NCBI GenBank assembly: GCA_025201865.1
Contig: MU602820.1
Span: forward strand, 1-36,529
DNA length: 36,529 nucleotides
Direction of reading: 5' to 3'
Source: Ramicandelaber brevisporus
Lineage: Eukaryota > Kickxellomycota > Ramicandelaberales > Ramicandelaberaceae
Shown here: one piece after another, positions 26,853-33,801 of the stretch
Layout of the letters: the number at the start of each line of letters is the position of its first letter
Numbering within the stretch: position 1 is the stretch's first letter
Position numbers and translations under genes: made by a program
Notes under the pieces: generated by a model
What the model was told of the DNA's origin: nothing
The model's database searches: none
The model's input: the letters and a program-made list of their open reading frames with translations, nothing else

Positions 26853-27283
26853 AATTCGTAAAAAATTTTCAACCCTTGTCAACCTGAACACTGCACAACC
26901 ATCTGTTCTACTCCTTCTTTTTTGTATCATTCTTCAGTGATTGGTAAAGTAAAGAAGATATAAAAAAAAGAAGATAATAGCATCGGTGTGTTGATGTATT
27001 GTTGCACTGGGAAGGAGGAGTGTGACTGACTTGGCTGCATGACTAAGGTTGAGTCTGGGATAAGTGTCAATCAAGTTGATGCATTCGTAGAGTATTATTA
27101 GGTGTATTATAACCCGAGAGCAGTTAACATTAATAGGCTTGAATCACTCTGTTGCACACATCAGCATCACAGTTTATTACCCATAGATAATGTGGATCCT
27201 TCCATGACGACACTTTGCTACGGCTCGGGTCACTACTGCGTTTGTTTGCTCTCTCTCTACCTACTCCTCACGTTCTCTGCAAA

Positions 27284-28738
27284 ATGACTACCAAGAAGAT
27301 CAAGCTAGATGATTGTGGAGATGAACTCGCGCTCCACGTCTCGAAGGTGTACAGCGAGGATCTCAAGCTGCAGGCCGAGGGATGCGAAGCCCTCCGTAGG
27401 TTTCTTGGGCCAGGCTATCATGGCGAGATTGAGCGAGTTGTAGATACTGGCGTTATTCCTCGTTTTACGGAACTGCTATCACAATCGACTGATATCCGCA
27501 TTCTAGAGGAAGTTGCTTGGTGCTTGTGCAACGTTGCGTCTGGCTCGAGTCAAAGTACAATGGCAGTTTATCATTCTGGTGCAATTCAGCCTCTGAGACG
27601 GCTACTGTACGAAGAAAAGTCCAAATCCATAGTCGGGTCAGCGCTTCGAGCACTGTCTAATATCTCTCATGAGAGCAAACAAGTATGCGAAGATGTTGTG
27701 TCAGACGACCTGCTGATTCCATTTGTGCTCAATATGATGAAGACTAGCCGCAAAAGTGGAATGCTAATGGATACAGCCATGCAGTTCATGTGGGAAATTA
27801 TCGCTTCAAAGCCGGTGCAGCTAACGCGAGAGCTGAGAATCGAGTATGGATTGGCAGCCGTCGAGTTTATATCATGGTCACCAAGATTTAATACAGGGTA
27901 TAGACGGCACACCTATGATACTTCGATACCTGCGAAGCTGGGCGAACGAAACCTGATGGATTCTATACTGGATGGCGCACTGGGTATCATTCGCAATGTT
28001 ACAACGCTGGAACCAGTGGTCGAGGCTATTATTCAGCGCGAGCTTTTGCCACTGATTATGCAATGTGTATCGATCGACGTTTCCAAGATTGCTGGATCAG
28101 CGATTCGGATTCTCGGCAACTTGGTATCTCAGTCCGATGATGTTACAGATGTAGTCATCCAAAAGGGAGGTTTGCAGGCACTAATTGTTGGCCTTGGTTA
28201 CAGTGACAGTGCAATAGTCAAAAGTGCATGCTGGGCCTTATCTAACATTCTTGCTGGAACCCCATCTCAAATCATTGCATCTCTACAGGCTGGTACACTA
28301 AAGCAATTCTCGCAGCTTTTACTATCATCCGTGCAACCAGTCAATGTTCAGATTGAAGCCATGTATGCATTCAATTATGCAGCAGAGTTCATCTACCGCA
28401 ACTCCCTTCACAAACCAGAAGTGTATCACCATTACATTGTTGACGAGCAGGTGATTGAAGCACTAAATAAGACGCTATCACAAACACAGGTTGCTAAGCG
28501 GGTTGCGGAACTGGGATTGAACAGTGTGGAAATCATTGCTCGATTCAATAGTGAGTTGGTTAACAGCAACATGCTGAAAAGCCTATTCCGGGACACTACG
28601 ACTGAAAACTTCGTTAAAGTTCGTAACATTTATGACACTATTCTTGACCTGGATGATGCAGATCGAGCGATTGGCGAGGTGCCTCCGTTTGACTACAACA
28701 TCTGGTATGGCCGGTACATTGAAGAACTTGGCTATTAA
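27284..28738 (+). CDS. Importin-alpha-like ARM-repeat protein lacking the IBB domain
   Basis: 484 aa from ATG 27284; an upstream in-frame Met (27215) would add a CT-tract-derived leader. The protein starts almost directly in ARM repeat 1 (SEDLKLQAEGCEALRRFLGP, then VVDTGVIPRFTELL) and has about ten repeats. Importin-alpha signatures remain: EEVAWCLCNVASGSS, SACWALSNILAGTPSQI and AGSAIRILGNLVSQSDDV. The basic importin-beta-binding segment that normally occupies the first 60-70 residues is missing, and the Trp of the second NLS-binding repeat is replaced (SALRALSNIS). The C-terminus ends with FDYNIWYGRYIEELGY instead of the usual acidic tail. Importin-alpha carries classical NLS cargo into the nucleus with importin-beta; without the IBB this paralogue cannot do so in the usual way. 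A distinct adaptor or scaffold role is inference. Confidence 0.85.
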   Translation: MTTKKIKLDDCGDELALHVSKVYSEDLKLQAEGCEALRRFLGPGYHGEIERVVDTGVIPRFTELLSQSTDIRILEEVAWCLCNVASGSSQSTMAVYHSGAIQPLRRLLYEEKSKSIVGSALRALSNISHESKQVCEDVVSDDLLIPFVLNMMKTSRKSGMLMDTAMQFMWEIIASKPVQLTRELRIEYGLAAVEFISWSPRFNTGYRRHTYDTSIPAKLGERNLMDSILDGALGIIRNVTTLEPVVEAIIQRELLPLIMQCVSIDVSKIAGSAIRILGNLVSQSDDVTDVVIQKGGLQALIVGLGYSDSAIVKSACWALSNILAGTPSQIIASLQAGTLKQFSQLLLSSVQPVNVQIEAMYAFNYAAEFIYRNSLHKPEVYHHYIVDEQVIEALNKTLSQTQVAKRVAELGLNSVEIIARFNSELVNSNMLKSLFRDTTTENFVKVRNIYDTILDLDDADRAIGEVPPFDYNIWYGRYIEELGY

Positions 28739-28889
28739 TTCTACCTTTTAATTTCTGCGTATCTTAATTTCTATATTTCTAACTTATCTAACTTTGTTGC
28801 CGTTGCTTTTATAATAATACTAATAACAATTATTGTAAGAATATTCATCAGCTTTAAATGAAAAAGTAAATCCACACTTAACTCGCTGT

Positions 28890-30163
28890 TTAGAGGGAGG
28901 AGGCACCGGTAATGATATCAATGAGCTCATTGGTGATGGAAGCCTGACGACCACGGTTGTACTTGAGAGTCAGAGTGGAGATCATGTCGTTGGCGTTCTT
29001 GGTGGCGTTCTCCATGGCGTTGCGCTTGGAAGAAATCTCGACGGCGTGGCCCTCGACCAAAGCCCAGTGAACAACGTTGGCGAACATGAACTCGCGGTAC
29101 TTGGCAACAGTCTCGGACTCGGTCTCGTAGGCAGAGAAGGTGGAGCCGGCCTGCATGATCGACTGGGATGGGGAGTCGACGTACTGAGCCTCGTACGAGA
29201 TGGCGTTGGTGAAGTAGTTGTAGATGACGCGGGCAACATCAAAGTTCTCGGTGCCAACCTCGTTCAGGATGGTGTCGGCAATGATGAGCGACTCGCCGTA
29301 GTTTGGAACCTTCTTGCCAATCTGGTTGAAGGTGAGCTCAATGCTGTCGCGGTTGGTGCGCTGCAGCTGAGTCTTGGCCTTGTCACCGAGAACAACCAGC
29401 TTGCTGTTTGGGTTCTCGCCAAAGTAGCCCTTGGTGCCCTTGGACACGCTGCTGTGGACACCACCGCAGAGACCACGGTCGCCAGAAACGGCAACGGTGA
29501 GGACGCGAGACGACTCGAGGTTGGCTGGCAGCTCAACGTTGGCATGGGTAAGAGTGGCCTGGGTGGTCTGGCCATACTCACGAGCGGCGTTCATGCTGCG
29601 CTGGGCACGGGCGAGCTTGGTCGAGGCAATCATCTTCATCGACTTGGTGACCTTGGAAATGCTGGTAATGGCCTTGATACGAGCCTGGATCTCACGAAGA
29701 GTGGCCATGTTACGGGCCTGAGCACCGGCAACCGGAGCACTGTATCAGCATCAAATCAGAATTAGAGCAGCATTTGAGCAGTATCAAATGTTCACAAGGT
29801 GCAATGATAAATGTCAGTGTATCCGTTCTCGGCAAAGCCTGCCCTAAAAGTAAAATAGCAAAACGAGCATAAAAGTCGCTTCTGGGGGATGGACAGAGCA
29901 GTATTCAATTCGCGATGGGACATTAGACAATGTCGCGTTGGAGAAGAACTGCAGCTGTCGCGTTTTTGCTGCCTAACGGAAGGTGGAGGGGGAGGAGGAA
30001 GCATTTTGAAGCACTCGTGGATCTACATGTGGATCCGGCAGTTCGAGATTTGCAGTGACGCCGTTCAAGTTCCAGACTCGAGTCGCGACGCAACAAAGAA
30101 GGAGCTTGGTAGATCGTACATTTGGGTCGAGCGCAGGACCGAGCGAGAAGTGGACGCGAGCAT
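28890..30163 (-). CDS. ATP3: Mitochondrial F1-ATP synthase gamma subunit, two exons
   Basis: Gene model: complement(join(28890..29739,30120..30163)), 297 aa. Exon 1 encodes MLASTSRSVLRSTQ, an ideal matrix presequence. The 380-bp intron (donor GTACGA, acceptor ATACAG) is removed in phase 2, giving an Ile codon and APVAGAQARNMATLREIQ. Using the Met of exon 2 (29708) alone would leave a mature protein with no targeting signal. Gamma is the central rotating shaft of F1. Family features: the N-terminal helix (IKAITSISKVTKSMKMIAST), VAVSGDRGLCGGVHSS, and the C-terminal helix with EISSKRNAMENATKNANDMI and RGRQASITNELIDIITGASS. The start codon lies 291 bp from that of OPA3, on opposite strands. Family certain; exon 1 inferred from phase and presequence. 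Confidence 0.93.
29740..30119 (-). other. Intron of ATP3
   Basis: 380 bp, GTACGA..ATACAG, with CTGAT just before the acceptor as a possible branch site. It separates the presequence from the mature protein. A 70-codon frame inside (minus 29792-30004, Pro-run start) shows no family resemblance. Confidence 0.8.
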
Positions 30164-30454
30164 AACTAGAGCCTTAAAGTTACTCTCGTTCTTTTTGTAG
30201 AGTTCGAGGGATTGAAGAGGATATGGAGCAAAAAAAAAAACACACGCACAGGATGCACACACGGAGAAGTTTTAAGGCTCGATCGTGGTCTGGATCGGGT
30301 GGTTCCGTTCTTCTGCCCGCCGTGAGTAGTAAAAAAAAATCAGACCCAAAATTTTTTCCTTGTTCATACCAAACAAACGACACGACCACAACCACAACCG
30401 CTACTGGCTCATCACGACCTGATAGAGAGAAAGTGAGAGAAAGTGAGGTAGAAG
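30164..30454. promoter_or_regulatory. Bidirectional ATP3/OPA3 promoter with mirrored TTTAAGGCT motif
   Basis: 291 bp between two divergent start codons of mitochondrial-protein genes. The 9-mer TTTAAGGCT lies at 30271-30279 facing OPA3 and, as its complement, within 30170-30179 facing ATP3 and only 7 bp before the ATP3 start codon. The same 9-mer precedes HPRT (31572-31580). An initiator or transcription-factor site is possible. Confidence 0.5.
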
Positions 30455-31325
30455 ATGAGCACCTTCAAGCTTGGAGCGCTTCTGATCAGGACACTGTCAA
30501 AGCCAAGTACGTCACTCTGCAGTTGGCGCATGTAAAATGCAGCTTCAATGAACTCGATATACTTCACTTCAATGAACTCGATATACGATACTTCAATGTG
30601 CTTGATACGTGTATAATATAGCTTTAATGCACTCGATGTGTAGCATCTGGATATGAGCCGAGGTTCTGTCTCTTTTTATTCTTTTTTCTTTTCTTTTCTT
30701 TTATGCTGACAGCGACATTTTGGTGCTCTTTGATTGAATGATGTAATGAACTCTGTGTGTAGTTGCAAACAATATCAAACAGCGTACAAAGAGCAGCCCA
30801 GGGTTCAAGTCGTGGTGCATCAACGTAGCTCAATGGTCGCATCGAGTTGAAATGAATCTCAAAATGAAGTTTCTGGGATACGAAAAGGAACACATCCGGC
30901 CGCTCAATGACGCGAGGGCGATTGAAGCTGGAGCCAACTTTTTGAGCGAAGCGTTCATTTTCAGCGTGGCAGCATTGATCCTCGTCGCAGAGAATCAACG
31001 AACAAGGTATGTTGCCCGGAAGAATAAGAACCAAGTTGATGATAACTTGCAGGCACTGGAAGACGAGACAAAGCAGCTGAGGGAGACTGTGACCACAATG
31101 CAAGGACGGTACCATCAGCTGAAGAGCGAAATGGGGGCGCTGAGGGAAGAATCGCTGATACTGCGGAATGTGCTAAGCGAAACTCTTAAACTTGACTTGG
31201 CAAAAGCAGTTGAGCCACTGTCATCATCGCCAGTATCGCCAGCATCGCCACCGCCATCGCAATTAGCAGACAATTCTGAAGTCGATATAGTACAATCGTT
31301 GCAACCACCAGTACCAGTTGCATAA
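30455..31325 (+). CDS. OPA3: OPA3-like mitochondrial protein, two exons
   Basis: Gene model: join(30455..30506,30763..31325), 204 aa. Exon 1 reads MSTFKLGALLIRTLSKP, the classic OPA3 start. The 256-bp intron (GTACGT..TGTAG) is phase 1 and splices to an Ile codon followed by ANNIKQRTKSSPGFKSWCIN, then VAQWSHRVEMNL. The OPA3 core follows: HIRPLNDARAIEAGANFLSE and AFIFSVAALILVAENQRT, a hydrophobic helix, then a coiled coil (LQALEDETKQLRETVTTMQG) and a Ser/Pro-rich tail. OPA3 is a mitochondrial membrane-associated protein affecting mitochondrial shape; human mutations cause optic atrophy. The exon 2 frame taken alone from ATG 30852 would miss the N-terminal third. Divergent from ATP3. Confidence 0.92.
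30507..30762 (+). other. Intron of OPA3 carrying a tandem repeat
   Basis: 256 bp, GTACGT donor, TGTAG acceptor. A pyrimidine tract with TGCTGAC (about 30703-30709) lies 53 bp upstream of the acceptor and could be the branch region. Confidence 0.85.
30543..30638 (+). repeat. 24-bp tandem repeat inside the OPA3 intron
   Basis: Units start at 30543, 30567 and 30591 (consensus CTTCAATGAACTCGATATA plus spacer), with a fourth, more diverged copy at 30622. The first two copies are nearly identical. Confidence 0.85.
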
Positions 31326-31756
31326 TTAAACGCGTGTTCACTGTTCCTCAATGTGTTTTTTCTTTGACTCTTTTTCCGACTCTTTTTTTCCGTCTTGGTT
31401 TGTTTTGTGTTAGTTAAAACCTCATTTTTCCTGCCTAAGCGTTATCATTGGTTATTCCCTGCGTGCTTGACATTGAGTGTCGGATATCGATTAAGTTTGC
31501 CGATGACGTTCCCCCACCTCCTCCCCTCCAGTCAATGCAACGTAGCTCAGCTCAACACAGCGCCGACCATCTTTAAGGCTGGGCACGTTTCCCCTTCGCA
31601 ACCACTTGCCACCACAAAAAAATTAACACACTTTTTTTTCTTCCTCGACCTGCCTGCCCGCAAGCCTGCCTGCCAGCCTGCCTAGCTGTCTCGTTAGATC
31701 AGAATAAGCACAGTACACACAAACCACACACACGCACACACACACACCCATACACC
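31326..31756 (+). promoter_or_regulatory. HPRT upstream region
   Basis: 431 bp. Contains T-rich sequence, the motif CTTTAAGGCT (31571-31580) shared with the ATP3/OPA3 promoter, a CCTG-type tandem run (31653-31683) and a CA-rich run (31713-31749) ending at the start codon. No separate gene seen. Confidence 0.5.
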
Positions 31757-32416
31757 ATGGATCCAACACAGTGGGTTGACGTTACCACCGAGAAGTTCAA
31801 CTATTCGTTGGACCACTTTGTGATCCCGACGCACTACGAGGAGGATCTCGAGTCGATCATCATCCCGCACGGCATGATCATGGATCGTATCGAAAAGCTG
31901 GCCAAGCTCATTGTCAACGACTCCAAGGGTCCATTGACCGCATGCTGTGTCCTTAAAGGCGGCCACCAGTTCTTTGCCGACCTCGTTGCTCGCATGAAGA
32001 AGCTGCACACCAAGGACGGCGAGTCCGTTCCACTGCATCTTGAATTCATCAAGGTCAAGTCATACGAGAATGACAAGTCCACTGGCTCGGTCTCCATCTC
32101 GATGCCAGAGGAGGATCTCAAGGAGCTCAAGGGCAAGCACCTGCTGATTGTCGAGGACATTATCGACACCGGCGCCACCATGGTCAAGCTGCTGGAGAAG
32201 CTGAAGCAGTACCAGCCGGCGTCTGTGCGCGTCGTTAGCTTGCTGCTCAAGAAGACCCCTCACTCCAATGGATACATCCCAGACTACGTTGGATTTGCCA
32301 TTCCAGATCAGTTTGTGGTTGGATACGCTCTCGACTACAACGAAGTCTTCCGTGATCTCGACCCAATTTGCATCATCAGCAAGACTGGTATTGAGAAGTA
32401 CGCCGTCCGCAAGTAA
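31757..32416 (+). CDS. HPRT1: Hypoxanthine-guanine phosphoribosyltransferase, animal-type
   Basis: 219 aa, single exon, start ATG 31757 in a good context (CACCATGG). HPRT salvages hypoxanthine and guanine to IMP and GMP using PRPP. Motifs: VLKGGHQFFADLVARM (PRPP pyrophosphate loop), VKSYENDKSTG (flexible catalytic loop with the SY pair), LLIVEDIIDTGATMVKLLEK (PRPP-binding motif with the ED pair), PDYVGFAIPDQFVVGYALDY (purine-binding Val/Asp region) and FRDLDPICII. Length and sequence are much closer to human HPRT1 than to the Hpt1 type of ascomycete yeasts. Cytosolic, constitutive salvage enzyme. Confidence 0.96.
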   Translation: MDPTQWVDVTTEKFNYSLDHFVIPTHYEEDLESIIIPHGMIMDRIEKLAKLIVNDSKGPLTACCVLKGGHQFFADLVARMKKLHTKDGESVPLHLEFIKVKSYENDKSTGSVSISMPEEDLKELKGKHLLIVEDIIDTGATMVKLLEKLKQYQPASVRVVSLLLKKTPHSNGYIPDYVGFAIPDQFVVGYALDYNEVFRDLDPICIISKTGIEKYAVRK

Positions 32417-32987
32417 TTGTTCTTTAATTGCACCGTCATCTTCTTCTCTTTTCCCGCATAATTTTCTATTGTTCAAAAAAAAAAGTTCAAACAATAAATA
32501 GGTTGTCATTTCTCATCATCGTTTGTCTGATGTGCATATGAATATGACTGAAGATAAACATGATGCACGCCTGCTTGACTTGAGAGTGAGACAAGAGATG
32601 TGAGTGAATGCAATGTGCAGATTCGAGTGCAGATTCGAGTGCAGACCATGCCAATGTCGGTCGCTCTGATCAACCCAGTCTAATAATAGTGGCTCCAGTA
32701 GGCCAATCTTAGAACAGTCAGTTTCTCTCATAGGCGGCCTGTCTCCCACAAATTGAAATATCAGGGCGGCCCACGAACCACCGTGTGCCTTGCTCAATTT
32801 TCGGTGCTATTTTTCCATCGTCCCTTCGACAACAGCTCCTGCTACCACTCCTGCTATCGCTCCTTTTCAACCTCTCTACAAACAGGACACATCGTCACCG
32901 CAACCGCAACTGCAAACACAGACACAGCTACAGGTACAGCCACGGCCATATAGCACGTTCGTCCATCCAGCTCCGTTACAGATAGAG
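32417..32987. other. Intergenic region, HPRT 3' UTR and promoter of the GPI protein
   Basis: 571 bp. Contains an A-rich tract and AATAAA-like signal (about 32494) after HPRT, a short direct repeat of GCAGATTCGAGT near 32616-32645 and CAG/CA-rich leader before the next gene. An open frame reaching back to 32790 joins the GPI-protein frame but encodes no signal peptide and is taken as leader. Confidence 0.45.
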
Positions 32988-33548
32988 ATGCACTTTACCA
33001 CGAAGGCGTTGTTTGCTACTCTGGTGGCTGCTCTGGCAGTTCTCGCAGTTGATCCCAGCACTCTCAGCAACAGAGACAAGAGCAGCTGGTGCGCTTATCA
33101 GAAAAACTTCTGTATCAACCTGTGCAAGAACATTACGTCTGTATCTCCAAAGCAAGCTACTTGCGATTCTGGCTCTCTGTCTTGGAACTGCGTCTGCTCT
33201 GACGGCAAAACCCCAGATTCTGACGTTTGGACCTTCCCCATTGTTTACTACACGTGCAATGCCGATGTTGAGGCCTGCCAGGCCAAGACCTGCAAGAAGG
33301 GCGATGCTCTCTGCTACCAACAGTGCCAGCTGTCTAAGAACTGCACTGCCATCAACGATCCATTCAAGGGCAAGGAGGCTAGTTCATCCGACTCTAATAG
33401 CCCAAGTACTGCATCTAACACGGACGGTAGCTCTGGAGGCTCTGATGGTAACCTGCTCGGTGCAGCCACTCCATCTGCCCAGCTCGGCAACCTGCACACT
33501 TTGATGGTTATGCTCGCCAGCGCTGGTGTTCTTACCGTTTTCTTCTAA
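32988..33548 (+). CDS. Secreted GPI-anchored Cys-rich protein, DUF7707-like
   Basis: 186 aa from ATG 32988, which gives a proper signal peptide (MHFTTKALFATLVAALAVLA). The mature N-terminal domain has about 12 Cys in the order seen in fungal DUF7707 proteins: DPSTLSNRDKSSWCAYQKNF, CINLCKN, CDSGSLSWNCVCSDGKTPDS, then TCNADVEACQAKTCKKGDAL and CYQQCQLSKNCT. A Ser/Asn/Gly-rich linker (about 130-155) and a hydrophobic tail (TLMVMLASAGVLTVFF) preceded by small residues form a GPI-attachment signal. The protein is therefore predicted on the outer plasma membrane or cell wall. Function of the family is unknown; the match is from the Cys spacing and the WNCVCSDGKTP motif. Confidence 0.85.
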   Translation: MHFTTKALFATLVAALAVLAVDPSTLSNRDKSSWCAYQKNFCINLCKNITSVSPKQATCDSGSLSWNCVCSDGKTPDSDVWTFPIVYYTCNADVEACQAKTCKKGDALCYQQCQLSKNCTAINDPFKGKEASSSDSNSPSTASNTDGSSGGSDGNLLGAATPSAQLGNLHTLMVMLASAGVLTVFF

Positions 33549-33650
33549 GTGTCTCTTTTCTATGTCGGTTTCCCTTTCATTTGTTTTTGTTTCGTACCTT
33601 CTTTCTCCCTCCTTTCATATCCTTTAATCAGCTAAACAGAGAGATACCTG

Positions 33651-33685
33651 TTCTGTTGTGTTCTGCTCTGTTCTGTTCTGTTCTG
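33651..33685. repeat. (TTCTG)n microsatellite
   Basis: About seven TTCTG/TTGTG units in the region between the GPI-protein and coiled-coil genes. Confidence 0.9.
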
Positions 33686-33703
33686 CTATATTGTGTTAGG
33701 CAA

Positions 33704-33735
33704 AGTGAAGTGAAGTAAAGTGAAGTAAAGTGAAG
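33704..33735. repeat. GTGAAGTAAA tandem repeat
   Basis: Three copies of a 10-bp unit, 20 bp after the TTCTG repeat and about 70 bp before the next start codon. Confidence 0.9.
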
Positions 33736-33801
33736 CGATTGAATGTTTGTTTACGTTTTCCTCTAATCAAATGAAGGAGTATCAAATCGGCTGATCCCTC
33801 G

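Larger units (their letters stand above)
26622..27283. other. Intergenic region around tRNA-Sec
   Basis: Between CDC45 and the ARM-repeat gene. Apart from the tRNA-Sec gene (26763-26852) it contains A/T tracts, an A-rich stretch near 26953-26978 and the ARM gene's CT-rich leader. No other gene recognised. Confidence 0.5.

Noticed and set aside
29046-29765. 239-codon plus-strand ORF opposite ATP3
   Set aside because: It is antisense to a highly conserved gamma-subunit gene with strong codon bias and shows no family resemblance.
30795-30830. B-box-like GGTTCAAGTC suggesting another tRNA
   Set aside because: It lies inside OPA3 exon 2 coding sequence and no cloverleaf can be drawn around it.
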